From assembly GCA_016841185.1 (NCBI GenBank), contig JAENZQ010000002.1:1-64000 (forward strand): DNA of 64,000 nt, in the 5' to 3' direction. The notes beneath the pieces are model-generated. The model was not told where the DNA came from. It saw only the letters and a program-made list of their open reading frames with translations, and searched no databases. The position numbers were made by a program, and so were the translations under genes. Positions 1 to 8,489 of the stretch are shown one piece after another. Source of the DNA: Anaerovorax odorimutans (lineage in GTDB: Bacteria > Bacillota > Clostridia > Peptostreptococcales > JAAYPU01). Within the stretch, counting starts at the first letter, position 1. Each line of letters begins with the position of its first letter.

Positions 1-2621
1 GTGCCAAAGGGCAGTTCAACATAATATTCTTCAACAGAAGGATCAAAGCCGCTTACGGTTGTACCGCCTACCGTCAAACCACTCAAAGAAGCATCATTAG
101 ATGGTGATTTATATACCGTTACGGTTTTCGGAGAACCTGAAATCGAGTAGCCTGAAGGAGCCGTTACAGCCAACTCTACTTCACCTTGAGCAGTCACCGA
201 TGCCAAAGCGAGGGACCAATTTGATCCACTGCCTGTCAGTGCTCCTTTGATGGCAGCTCCGGTTCTGTTGGTAATGGTGATATTATCCGCTGTCAACCCT
301 GAAATGGCCGTATCGAAGGCAAGGTCAATTTTAGTAGATGTTAGTGTATCCGCACTGCCATCCGCTGTAACAGAATTCAACATGACCGGAATTATTTCCG
401 TCAGTGTCACAGGAATAAATTCCGCTTGTTCATCCACGTCAAAGCTTCCGGAAACATCCGTATACCCCGTTGCTGTAACAAGATAGGTATAACTGCCTCC
501 TGATAGGATAAAAGTGGATTGTCCATTTCCGTCTGTATTATTTGTCGTTTCATCTACTTGTATCTGAGCGTTCTCTATAGGATTTGTACCATCGGTTATG
601 GTAAAGGTAACGTCTCCTTTGATCTCAAAGTTATTGGGAGATATTGCATTAGAAATATTTCCGTAATCATCCACACACACCAGATATAACTTATAATTAT
701 CAGGCGACACACCCGAAACATCTATAGAAACCGTGGTATGACCTCCTGCATAAACCTGCTCACCTGAAAGATAAGCAGGATTACCTGAAGCATCCTGACC
801 GGCGGCAACTTGTTCATTTGTAGGTTGCGCATCTCCGGCAGGTATGGCAATATATTTAAATGTACCTGTTTCATTAAATTGGCAATTGAAAGATGCTGTT
901 CCTCCTGACATAGTTACAGAATGACCATAAGATATAAATTCAGGAGGCGTTTGATCCTCCAGAGTCGTAAACGCTTTACTGGCTACATTGGATACATTTC
1001 CGGCTGTGTCTACTCCTACTGCGTAGGCTATATAGTCTGATGAATGCTGCAAGCTGCCGACGGATGCCGTAAACGCTGTACCACTGCCGCTTTTTGTACT
1101 TGCGTCTGCAATAATATCCCCTTCATCAGGTGCTGCTTCGGATGAGAGCCTGGCCAAAATATAAATATCGGCAGATTCATCGGATGTAACAGGTATGCTT
1201 GATGAAAAGTCTGAAGGGATTATATCTCCTATCGTTACATCAGGAGGCGTCGTATCACTGGGGTCTACTCCGGATTTGCACAAAACAGTATATTGTTTGC
1301 TTGCTCCCGAAGAAAGCTCTGCTGTTATCAAAACTTCCGTATTATTTACAGGACTGGTAAAATCCACTGACCCATTGTCAAATGATAGTATCCCGGTAGG
1401 ATCCGCACTAAAAGTGATTCCACTCATAGTTCGTACTGTAAAGTCATGTCTTACGTTTGCTCTTGTATCGCTCAATTCGGCAAAAGAAGTATTTTCAAAC
1501 AGGAAAAGAGGCAGGGTACTCACTACTGAGCTGTCACTTCCGCTAAAAACCCTGAGCTGCGGATATGAATCCTCTTCCGCCAGCCATACGGATGTATCAT
1601 CCCATCCATCAGGCAGAGCACTCGTAGCGGTCATAGCAGAAGTAAGCTTTCCTTCCACACCGGCAAAATCTACGCCGGCACTGCTGAATCCATAGCCGAT
1701 TCCTGCAGCCTGCGTGTCAAATATACAGTCCTCCATAGTAACTTGACTCGACGTATTTACATAACCGCCAAAACCACCCGTATAAGTTCTGTCGGGAACA
1801 ACGGTAGTAACTCTCGAAGCAGCATAACAATTATTCATAGTAAATGGCACATTGGTTCCGCCGAAATGATTAATCCAGGCAATGAATCCTCCAACATATC
1901 GTTGATACCACTCTTCACTATTGGTACATGCAGCAGAAATATCACATGCAGCATAGCAGTTTTGAATGGTCAATGAACTATTTTGTGCGTTAATTAGTTG
2001 AATATGTCCGATAAGCCCTCCAAGGCATGACACGGTTAAATCAGAGGAAATATTTCCTGTTGCAAAACAGTTTTCGATTACAGAGTTCCTGCCACCCTGT
2101 CCGTCAATCCCGATATATCCTGCCAAACCGGCACCGTATCTTACTGCGCCGTCAATATTGACGTTGGCAACACCCAGATTTTTAATACTGCAGGTTCCCG
2201 AATACTGTCCGAGATATCCGAATAATGCTGCACAACTATCATTTTCTGCATAAATCGTAATATTGCTGATAATATGACCATCACCGTCAAAAATTCCATA
2301 AAATTTATTGCTATTGGTACCGATAGGTACCCATTCCTTACCGGACAAGTCGATGTCTGCCCCAAGCTGTATAAATTGATCTGCAAATTTATTCCCACCG
2401 TTTACGAGGAGGGCAAAACCGGCAAGTTCGTCCGCCGTATCGATCATATAGGGATTACCGCTTGTTCCTTGTCCGGCATCTGTCTGGTCAGTATACCACT
2501 GTATATCCGCGCTGTCCTGCCAGTTTTCCGTTGGCCAGTCAGCCCATACAATACCCGGCAATATCATGTTACATAACATGATCAAGCTTATAAGGATTGA
2601 TTTGATTTTCTTTTTTTTCAT
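1..2621 (-). CDS. Large secreted GLUG / beta-sandwich surface protein, 3' end beyond the window
   Basis: The frame opened by the ATG at 2621 stays open to base 1, giving at least 873 residues without a stop. A GGAGG lies 12 bases before the ATG. The N-terminus is a signal peptide (KKKKIK, a hydrophobic run, then WADWP). Residues about 30-330 contain repeated glycine-rich strand-turn units (GLAGYIG, GGLIGHI, GGFIAWI, GGFGGYV, each followed by an ENC/NNCYA-type strand), which fits GLUG-type repeats. Further on come Ig-like or fibronectin-like segments starting with DxTPP, a carboxypeptidase-regulatory-like segment, and at the truncated end NDASLSGLTVGG, the start of a cadherin-like beta-sandwich repeat. 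Such proteins are exported or wall-associated and often adhesive. The anchor would lie in the missing C-terminus. The specific function is unknown. Confidence 0.82.
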   Translation of the reverse strand, partial: MKKKKIKSILISLIMLCNMILPGIVWADWPTENWQDSADIQWYTDQTDAGQGTSGNPYMIDTADELAGFALLVNGGNKFADQFIQLGADIDLSGKEWVPIGTNSNKFYGIFDGDGHIISNITIYAENDSCAALFGYLGQYSGTCSIKNLGVANVNIDGAVRYGAGLAGYIGIDGQGGRNSVIENCFATGNISSDLTVSCLGGLIGHIQLINAQNSSLTIQNCYAACDISAACTNSEEWYQRYVGGFIAWINHFGGTNVPFTMNNCYAASRVTTVVPDRTYTGGFGGYVNTSSQVTMEDCIFDTQAAGIGYGFSSAGVDFAGVEGKLTSAMTATSALPDGWDDTSVWLAEEDSYPQLRVFSGSDSSVVSTLPLFLFENTSFAELSDTRANVRHDFTVRTMSGITFSADPTGILSFDNGSVDFTSPVNNTEVLITAELSSGASKQYTVLCKSGVDPSDTTPPDVTIGDIIPSDFSSSIPVTSDESADIYILARLSSEAAPDEGDIIADASTKSGSGTAFTASVGSLQHSSDYIAYAVGVDTAGNVSNVASKAFTTLEDQTPPEFISYGHSVTMSGGTASFNCQFNETGTFKYIAIPAGDAQPTNEQVAAGQDASGNPAYLSGEQVYAGGHTTVSIDVSGVSPDNYKLYLVCVDDYGNISNAISPNNFEIKGDVTFTITDGTNPIENAQIQVDETTNNTDGNGQSTFILSGGSYTYLVTATGYTDVSGSFDVDEQAEFIPVTLTEIIPVMLNSVTADGSADTLTSTKIDLAFDTAISGLTADNITITNRTGAAIKGALTGSGSNWSLALASVTAQGEVELAVTAPSGYSISGSPKTVTVYKSPSNDASLSGLTVGGTTVSGFDPSVEEYYVELPFG

Positions 2622-3000
2622 AATGATTCACTACCTCCGTGTACAATAATTTTAAACACTGTGTAATCTAATTTCCATATAACCATTTTTTTATAACAGA
2701 AGATTATCATAATACCTAAAAGTTGAAATCACCCAAAAGTGTGATAATATAGTTCGTATGGATCTTTCTGCTAAATATTGGAAAGGTATTATGCTACTAT
2801 AATATGCAATGGGATTTAATTAAATAAAAAATCCTATACTACAATTAGTGTAGTATAGGGCTTTAAATCTGCCTATCGTCCGAATGGACGATTTTTTATT
2901 ATTTTATTGATTTATAGATAGCGGTCACATTTTTCTTAGTGTAATAAAAAGCCAAAGCATGAACCCTTTTCTCATCCATCTCTGAAACTTGTTAAATGTA
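2622..3000. other. Intergenic region between the surface protein and the CHR operon
   Basis: No credible gene. It holds the promoter side of the surface-protein gene (RBS at about 2633-2638), the CHR terminator hairpin at 2833-2859, and a second hairpin at 2875-2892 (arms ATCGTCC/GGACGAT) followed by T-rich sequence on the plus strand. No plus-strand gene ends nearby, so the second hairpin may be a remnant or stop antisense transcription. Confidence 0.6.
2833..2859 (-). terminator. Rho-independent terminator of the CHR operon
   Basis: A perfect 10-bp stem (CCTATACTAC / GTAGTATAGG) with a 7-nt loop. On the minus strand it is followed by ATTTTTTATTT, about 140 bases after the stop of the second CHR gene. 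Confidence 0.75.
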
Positions 3001-3570
3001 CTAAATTGAATAAACCATCATTCCCATGCAAGCAGAAATAACAATTAACAAAATAGGAGAAAGGCTCTTTTTAAAAATCTTCTTTTGCATGACTATTGCC
3101 AACGTAAGAAGCCCGAGAATAATCGCACCGCGCCAGTCTATAACAATACGCGAAACGAGAGGACCTCTCATCAAATTGTCAGAAATCATAAATACACCTG
3201 TTGCAATAATAATTCCGACAAGTGCGGGCTTTATCCCTTTTAATGTTGCTTGGATATTTTTGTTTTTCAGGAATCCCTTAAATACCGCCGTTACCAACAG
3301 AATAATGATAAAGGAAGGAAGTACTACGCCTACCGTAGCGGCAACTGCCCCAAATACCCCTCCCTGCTGACTTCCAACATAGGTAGCAGGATTGACCATA
3401 ATTGGCCCAGGTGTTGACTCGCTTACTGCAATAAAATAAATCAGCGTTTCCGGATCAATCCAAGAATGAGATAGTACGACTTCCTGAATTAGGGGAATTG
3501 CCCCATATGCACCACCGAAAGCAAAACAACCGATTTTAAGGAAGGCAAGAAACAGCTCAAGATAGATCAT
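3001..3570 (-). CDS. CHR-family (chromate-type) transporter, second half-subunit
   Basis: A 189-residue hydrophobic protein with the family hallmarks FGGAYGA (18-24) and ESTPGP (51-56), followed by four to five membrane segments. It is about half the length of a bidomain ChrA and overlaps the preceding half-subunit by 14 bases, so the two are translated as a pair. Paired short CHR proteins are thought to form an antiparallel heterodimer in the membrane. Some family members export chromate, but in anaerobes the natural substrate is mostly unknown, so chromate is not a safe call. It ends before a strong terminator. Confidence 0.85.
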   Translation of the reverse strand: MIYLELFLAFLKIGCFAFGGAYGAIPLIQEVVLSHSWIDPETLIYFIAVSESTPGPIMVNPATYVGSQQGGVFGAVAATVGVVLPSFIIILLVTAVFKGFLKNKNIQATLKGIKPALVGIIIATGVFMISDNLMRGPLVSRIVIDWRGAIILGLLTLAIVMQKKIFKKSLSPILLIVISACMGMMVYSI

Positions 3571-4171
3571 TATGTATCGCCCCCCGTTTTTTTATAGCGC
3601 CGCCCTTGCGAAATAACAAGAAACCAAGAGCTCCGGCAATCAATATCAAATAAAATGTTGAAAAATCTAATGTGAAAATGTCAATAATGAGCATTACCAA
3701 AAACCCGCATACCATAAAAACTAAAGGCAGCTTTTTACCTTGTTTTTTCATCTGCCTTATCATTTTTTGAAGCATTTTGATCCCCGCGCTTAATATCAAA
3801 ATACCGACAGCAACCTTAATCCCCTTGAATGCACTGGCAATGATCGAAATTTCCAGAAAATGATCAAGAAACATGGAAACTATGTACATAATCATGAAGG
3901 ACGGAAAGACAATTCCGAAGGTGGCAATCAACGAGCCCCAAAATCCCGCTTGTTTATAACCGACATAAGTAGCGCAATTGATGGCGATTGGTCCTGGCGT
4001 AGACTCGGCAATAGCGGTCACGTCCATCAACTCGTCTGAGGTAATCCATTCCTTCTTATCCACACATTCACTGTCAATAAGTGCGATCATTGCATAGCCA
4101 CCGCCGAAAGTAAATAATCCTACTTTCATAAAAGTTTGCAGAAGACTTAACCATATGTTCTTATTTTTCAA
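3557..4171 (-). CDS. CHR-family (chromate-type) transporter, first half-subunit
   Basis: A 204-residue membrane protein with FGGGYA (22-27) and ESTPGP (56-61), the same CHR signature as its downstream partner but clearly diverged from it. The C-terminus is basic and probably cytoplasmic. It is the first of two overlapping genes and lies 92 bases after the small Cys-rich gene on the same strand, separated by a hairpin that may reduce read-through. Family membership is certain. The transported ion is inferred only by name and could be another oxyanion. Confidence 0.85.
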   Translation of the reverse strand: MKNKNIWLSLLQTFMKVGLFTFGGGYAMIALIDSECVDKKEWITSDELMDVTAIAESTPGPIAINCATYVGYKQAGFWGSLIATFGIVFPSFMIMYIVSMFLDHFLEISIIASAFKGIKVAVGILILSAGIKMLQKMIRQMKKQGKKLPLVFMVCGFLVMLIIDIFTLDFSTFYLILIAGALGFLLFRKGGAIKKRGAIHNDLS

Positions 4172-4214
4172 GATATCCCTCTTTTCCTACATGTATGGAA
4201 TTTGTTCAGACAAA

Positions 4215-4254
4215 ACAAAGCGATTATTCTATACACTGAAAATAACCGCTTTGT
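4215..4254 (-). terminator. Intercistronic hairpin between the Cys-rich gene and the CHR pair
   Basis: A 14-bp stem (plus-strand arms ACAAAGCGATTATT and AATAACCGCTTTGT, one G-T pair) with a 12-nt loop. On the minus strand only a short T-rich stretch follows. This suits a leaky terminator or an mRNA-stabilising hairpin after a highly expressed first gene. Confidence 0.55.
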
Positions 4255-4263
4255 ATGCTATCC

Positions 4264-4395
4264 TTATTTCTCTTTCTTAGATTCACAGGGATGCTCTTTT
4301 GTGTCACCGTGGCATTTCTTGATTAGTTCTTCGCTGCATTTCCCGTCTGCCGGTCTCAGTTCAGGATGATCACATTTGTCGTTTTTATTGCACAT
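4264..4395 (-). CDS. Small Cys/His-rich protein, 43 residues
   Basis: An ATG at 4395 preceded by GGAGG (spacing about 8) opens a 44-codon frame ending in TAA. The product is hydrophilic and charged, with five cysteines (C2, C8, C20, C28, C37) and three histidines, including CDHPELRPADGKC and KKCHGD. The spacing suggests metal or thiol binding. I have an unverified impression that similar 'HPELRP..GKC' proteins occur in other anaerobes, with no known function. A perfect palindrome lies upstream and the CHR pair downstream, so it may belong to a metal or oxyanion response unit. The coding call rests on the ribosome site, the non-random composition and its position at the head of the operon. Confidence 0.7.
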   Translation of the reverse strand: MCNKNDKCDHPELRPADGKCSEELIKKCHGDTKEHPCESKKEK

Positions 4396-4450
4396 GATTT
4401 ACACCTCCATTTTATTATTGTGAATTGTAATCTGAAAAATACATGCTCGA

Positions 4451-4482
4451 TACAATTTAAGTATATACTTAATTAAATTGTA
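4451..4482. promoter_or_regulatory. Nested palindrome, operator candidate for the Cys-rich gene/CHR unit
   Basis: The 16-bp perfect palindrome TTAAGTATATACTTAA (4457-4472) sits inside a longer interrupted dyad (TACAATTTAA / TTAAATTGTA, 4451-4482). It lies 56 bases upstream of the 4395 start. The AAGTA...TACTT core resembles the dyad beside the ArsR gene at 12653-12676, so that ArsR is one possible binder; this is inference. Confidence 0.5.
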
Positions 4483-4528
4483 TACTGCTTATTTTATTTT
4501 GTCAATATGCAACAAAAAAAATCCTGTT

Positions 4529-5536
4529 TTATTTAATGTCATTCAGAATTCGGCCATTACGAAGCACTTCTCTGTATTTCATCAAATCATTGTCAATTTC
4601 TGTTAGTCTGAGCAAACCTTTTTTTTCATCCGGCGTGGTTTCAATAACCTTTTGAATACCACCATTTTTGATAACAATTCTTTTATTTCCCATTAGAGCA
4701 AGAAGGGGATCATGGGTAGCGATTAGTACAATTTTATTTTGCCCCACCAACAGGTCCAAAGCTTTGTTTCTATGAATCCCGGCATTTTCAATTTCATCAA
4801 TAAGCACAATAGGAGATGTGCTTAAGAAGGCAGTATCGGCCACCATCAAGGCTCTTGACTGTCCTCCGCTTAAAGAGGTAAGCGGCGTATTTAAGTCAAA
4901 TCTTTCACCGGACAACTCATTTGCATGAAATATGATTTGTCGCATTTTATCTTCAATATCATCTATCATTCTACTTTGTGCATGCAGTTTTATAAAATCT
5001 CCAGCACAAATATCCATGACAAAATTCATGTTCTGAGATAATTGGGCTACCAGCTTACGTTCAACCGAAAACCGCCAATCTCCCGGTGGAACAGACCCAT
5101 CAATCAATATTTGTCTTTTAGTGGGTGTATCCCTTTGCGCCATCCACTCAATATCGGCAAGCAGCCTGCTCTTTCCGGAGCCTGTAGGACCAACAATGCA
5201 TATTATTTCACCCATTCTGATCTTCAACTCAATTTCTTCGAGCTTTTCATTTTTATCTCTGCCACCTATAATAGTAATATCACGGATACTGAAAGTGTGT
5301 TCTTCTCTGATATCCTTCATACGACTCATAAATGAACGAAATCGTTTAAGTAAATCTTCTTGACTCAAACCCATATCTTCCAAAAATACATAAGAGAGTG
5401 AAGTGATATAGCCTATTACAGTATTATTTACATCATCAATCGGCAAACCATTAATATCGAAAAACTCCATGGAGTATGGGTATATTCTTAACAAGTCTTC
5501 TATAGTTAAATTCTCCAATGAAACCGAATTCTTCAT
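4529..5536 (-). CDS. DUF1858-like domain fused to an ABC-type ATPase
   Basis: 335 residues from the ATG at 5536, chosen because AAGGAA lies about 8 bases before it; a GTG three codons earlier touches the ribosome site. Residues about 5-75 resemble a DUF1858/ScdA-N module ('LTIEDLLRIYPYSMEFFDINGLP'), but the Cys motif usual at its end is replaced by GLPIDD. Residues about 85-300 are an ABC nucleotide-binding domain with Walker A GPTGSGKS (116-123), signature LSGGQS (222-227), Walker B IVLIDE (243-248) and an H-loop ATHD. It has no membrane segment and a separate FecE-type ATPase already serves the importer, so it may be a soluble ATPase acting on metal or cofactor inside the cell. It is the last gene of the eight-gene operon. 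Confidence 0.75.
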   Translation of the reverse strand: MKNSVSLENLTIEDLLRIYPYSMEFFDINGLPIDDVNNTVIGYITSLSYVFLEDMGLSQEDLLKRFRSFMSRMKDIREEHTFSIRDITIIGGRDKNEKLEEIELKIRMGEIICIVGPTGSGKSRLLADIEWMAQRDTPTKRQILIDGSVPPGDWRFSVERKLVAQLSQNMNFVMDICAGDFIKLHAQSRMIDDIEDKMRQIIFHANELSGERFDLNTPLTSLSGGQSRALMVADTAFLSTSPIVLIDEIENAGIHRNKALDLLVGQNKIVLIATHDPLLALMGNKRIVIKNGGIQKVIETTPDEKKGLLRLTEIDNDLMKYREVLRNGRILNDIK

Positions 5537-5556
5537 TTGAATCACTTCCTTTCAGC

Positions 5557-6243
5557 CTAATCCAACTTCATTTTTCTTATATTTCCTTTTTGTTTATCCA
5601 TTCCGATCTGCGTTTCGCCAAGACAGTATGAGCAAAGAGCAGATGGCATACTTATTCTCAATTCCTTTCCTTTCAATGTTTCAGTCTGTGCGGCATTCTC
5701 TATCAATACCGCTAACTCACCAGCTCCCTGCCCTGTAAGTCCGTTGACATGTAATATAATTCCATCCGGATTGGCCTGTCTGATTTTCAAGGCAAATATC
5801 TCTCTTTCTGCCTGTGAAACAATATCTCCCTTTGTAATCACAATAATATCTGCCATTTTTAACATGGGACCGATTTTTTTAGGCGTATTTATGCCCATTA
5901 GGTTATCTATAACACATACGGCCGTACATCCAATAATATGGGGGGAACAGCGATTACATAGCCCTGCGCTTTCACTGATTAAAATATCATAGGAGCGCCT
6001 TATGCCCCAATCGAGACAATCATCGATGTTGCTGACAAAAAAATGGTCAGGACACATACTGCCTGATAGACCAACTCTGCTGTCAATATTCTGTGCAGCA
6101 TACAGTTTATCGTCATCGGTTACCAAGCAGTCAAATTTCAATACTCCAATTTTATAATGTTTATCCTTTAATTCCTCCATTGCTTTTAAAATAACCGAAG
6201 TTTTTCCGGATGAGGGCGGTCCGGAAAACGTAATAAATTTCAT
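5557..6243 (-). CDS. HypB/UreG/CobW-like P-loop GTPase
   Basis: 228 residues. Walker A GPPSSGKTS (8-16), a switch-region ESAGLCNRCS (91-100) carrying a CxxC, and the G4 guanine-specificity motif TKGD (137-140) mark a SIMIBI-class GTPase of the kind that delivers Ni, Co or other metals to enzymes. A second Cys pair (CSYC) lies near the C-terminus. It lies 13 bases after the permease gene and 20 bases before the ATPase fusion, so it is part of the importer operon. This suggests cytosolic handling of the imported metal. The metal is not known; a Cys-lined site would suit Ni, Zn or Co. Domain assignment is firm, cargo is inferred. Confidence 0.8.
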   Translation of the reverse strand: MKFITFSGPPSSGKTSVILKAMEELKDKHYKIGVLKFDCLVTDDDKLYAAQNIDSRVGLSGSMCPDHFFVSNIDDCLDWGIRRSYDILISESAGLCNRCSPHIIGCTAVCVIDNLMGINTPKKIGPMLKMADIIVITKGDIVSQAEREIFALKIRQANPDGIILHVNGLTGQGAGELAVLIENAAQTETLKGKELRISMPSALCSYCLGETQIGMDKQKGNIRKMKLD

Positions 6244-6272
6244 AAAAACATCACCTTTCGAATCATAATATA

Positions 6273-7298
6273 TTAAAGCCTCTTTTCTTTTCCTTTTTTA
6301 TATAAAAGCAATAGAAAGAAAGGCGCCCCCAATACCGATGTAATAATACCAACCGATAATTCAACCGGCTGAAAAATTGTCCTTGCAACGGTATCGGATA
6401 AAATAAGCAAAACAGCTCCCAGTATTGCAGATAACGGTACAAGATATCGATGATCGCTGCCGATTAAAAGCCTTGCCGAGTGGGGAGCAATAAGTCCTAC
6501 AAAGCCGATAGTTCCTGTCACACTCACAGCGCTTCCCGCCAATACTGCAGCAGTAAGCATAATGACAATTCTATATAAACGGATTGGCAGACCAACACTG
6601 CTGGCAACTTCATCTCCTAATCCAAAAAGATTAACTTTAGGACTGATAAACATGGCTGCTGTCAAGGCAACAAGACTGTACGGCCAGATAATATTTACTG
6701 CCGTCCAGCTTCTGCCTGAAAGGCTGCCCAGCAACCAGGAATAAGTTACTTCCAGTACATCACTGTTAATCATCATTAAAGCGGAGGTTACCGCACTTAG
6801 AAGATTTGAAACCGCAATACCGGCTAAAACGATATGAACGGTACCGGAACTTCCCGAAGCTGTAGAAAGCATGTAAATTAACAGTACCGCCAGCAAAGCT
6901 CCAATAAAAGAAGTCAAAGGTATCATCCCGATTTCGCCGGGCAATATGGTCATAATAATAACTGCGGCTAACCCGGCTCCCGCGTTAACACCAATGATAT
7001 TGGGTGAAGCCATTGGATTACGTAAAATGCCTTGCAGCAAAACACCTGCAACCGCCAAATTCATTCCGACAAATACTCCGGTAAAAACTCTGGGCATTCG
7101 CACATTGAAAATTATTTGATTTGCCAGACTTTCCTGCAGATCACCTTTCAGCAAACTTATTATCTCATGTACAGAGAATTGTATGGTGCCGGTCACTATG
7201 CTAAAAAAAGCAACAAACACAAGGATGACCGTTGCTGCCAATATAACTGTTAATCGGTATGCTTTCAGATGAGCAGGTTTTTTTTCAACTTGATTCAA
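6273..7298 (-). CDS. FecCD/BtuC-type ABC importer permease
   Basis: About 341 residues with roughly ten hydrophobic segments and the family features RMPRVFTGVFVGMNLAVAG, GIAVSNLLSA and the C-terminal GLIAPHSARLLIGSDHR coupling region. The family moves siderophores, haem, vitamin B12 and other metal chelates across the cytoplasmic membrane. A GTG at 7310 abuts the ribosome site, so the TTG at 7298, eight bases after GAGGTG, is the likelier start. The two binding-protein genes are directly upstream and the FecE-type ATPase heads the same operon, so the importer is complete. No B12-riboswitch consensus was seen upstream, which weakens a corrinoid assignment. Confidence 0.87.
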   Translation of the reverse strand: MNQVEKKPAHLKAYRLTVILAATVILVFVAFFSIVTGTIQFSVHEIISLLKGDLQESLANQIIFNVRMPRVFTGVFVGMNLAVAGVLLQGILRNPMASPNIIGVNAGAGLAAVIIMTILPGEIGMIPLTSFIGALLAVLLIYMLSTASGSSGTVHIVLAGIAVSNLLSAVTSALMMINSDVLEVTYSWLLGSLSGRSWTAVNIIWPYSLVALTAAMFISPKVNLFGLGDEVASSVGLPIRLYRIVIMLTAAVLAGSAVSVTGTIGFVGLIAPHSARLLIGSDHRYLVPLSAILGAVLLILSDTVARTIFQPVELSVGIITSVLGAPFFLLLLYKKGKEKRL

Positions 7299-7438
7299 CA
7301 GATAAGTCACCTCATTTATTTACAATTTATAATGGTTTATATATAACAATATTTTGCCGAGCATACAATTTGGCCTTGAACCAATAGCGGAACGAGAGAA
7401 TGCACAGTTCCATCGTTCCACAGATTTTTTTATGATAT

Positions 7439-8437
7439 TTATTTACCACCTGCTGTTAAAATAGTCTCTGCTGTTGTTCTCAGCATTTCTTCTGCCGATG
7501 ATCTTCCCATTTTTACTTTGAAGGGAAGAGTCATGATTTTATTATTTTTAACAGCAGACAAGCCCTGCCATTTTGAATCGTTCTTATATTTTTGTATGAT
7601 AGCTTTATTCTGCTCAGCATCGTTGCTGGAAGCAATAACAAAAATCATGTCGGGATCTTCCTGTATAATTGTTTCTACATCAAAAGGTATCAGGCAGGCG
7701 TCCTTTGACCCCGGCAAATCGTCCGGCACAATGTTTTCGAGACCTAGTAAAGACAGGATTGATCCGTATGAGGTAGTTTTTTGTGCAGCTAAAATAGTGT
7801 CTCCGTCTTGGAGAATCACAACTCTATTAATATCCGTCTCTTCCTCTATTCTTTGTTTGAGTTCATTTGCAATTTTTCTGATATATTCGGTATATTCTTT
7901 AGCATTTTCCGTCTCGTCAAAAACTTCCCCCCAATATGCAGCACTGTCTATTAAAGGTATTTCTCCTATGCTTTCCGGATCAACCATAATGACTGTAGCA
8001 CCTGTCGCTTCTAATGATTCAAGAATAGAGCTTTGATATCTTGTATTTCCGATAATAACATCCGGCTGCAATTCATATACCGCTTCAATATTAACATTCG
8101 TATAGGAACCCACTGAAGGCAAAGCAACACCTTCTTCTCTGATTTTATATTCATCAATTTTACCTACCGGAATGATACCTATACAAAAAAGTGATTCCAT
8201 AATAGACGCTTGCAAAGCTAAAATCTTTTCTGGGCTTTCAGGAATTGTTACATTCCGCCCCATATGATCTGTCATCGTTTTTCCTGACTTTACCGTCGCT
8301 CCATCATTAGCGTTGTTAACTGCTTCACCGTCTGAAGATGTTGTGTTTTGAGCACACCCCCAAAATAGCGAAACGATGATCGCAAGTATGATGAAAAGTG
8401 GAAAAATTTTATGCTTTCTTATTAATATGTTGCTCAT
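7439..8437 (-). CDS. Periplasmic-binding-type lipoprotein, metal-chelate family (copy 2)
   Basis: 332 residues with a basic N-terminus, a hydrophobic stretch and a lipobox LFWGC, so it is probably tethered to the outer face of the membrane. The mature part has the TroA/BtuF fold signature: MGRNVTIPESPEKILAL near the start, LQPDVIIG in the middle and the long helix-linked second lobe. About half the residues match the gene just upstream by eye, so this is a tandem duplicate. The two copies may bind different ligands or different metal states of one ligand. GAGGAGG precedes the ATG. Confidence 0.85.
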   Translation of the reverse strand: MSNILIRKHKIFPLFIILAIIVSLFWGCAQNTTSSDGEAVNNANDGATVKSGKTMTDHMGRNVTIPESPEKILALQASIMESLFCIGIIPVGKIDEYKIREEGVALPSVGSYTNVNIEAVYELQPDVIIGNTRYQSSILESLEATGATVIMVDPESIGEIPLIDSAAYWGEVFDETENAKEYTEYIRKIANELKQRIEEETDINRVVILQDGDTILAAQKTTSYGSILSLLGLENIVPDDLPGSKDACLIPFDVETIIQEDPDMIFVIASSNDAEQNKAIIQKYKNDSKWQGLSAVKNNKIMTLPFKVKMGRSSAEEMLRTTAETILTAGGK

Positions 8438-8489
8438 ATATATTCCTCCTCTTTACCGTGATTGAAAGGCTCTTGCATTCCGGCAAAAA

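Noticed and set aside
3001-4171. Calling the CHR pair a chromate resistance operon
   Set aside because: The family match is firm, but anaerobic CHR pairs are usually of unknown substrate and no chromate-specific gene (ChrB, reductase) is nearby.
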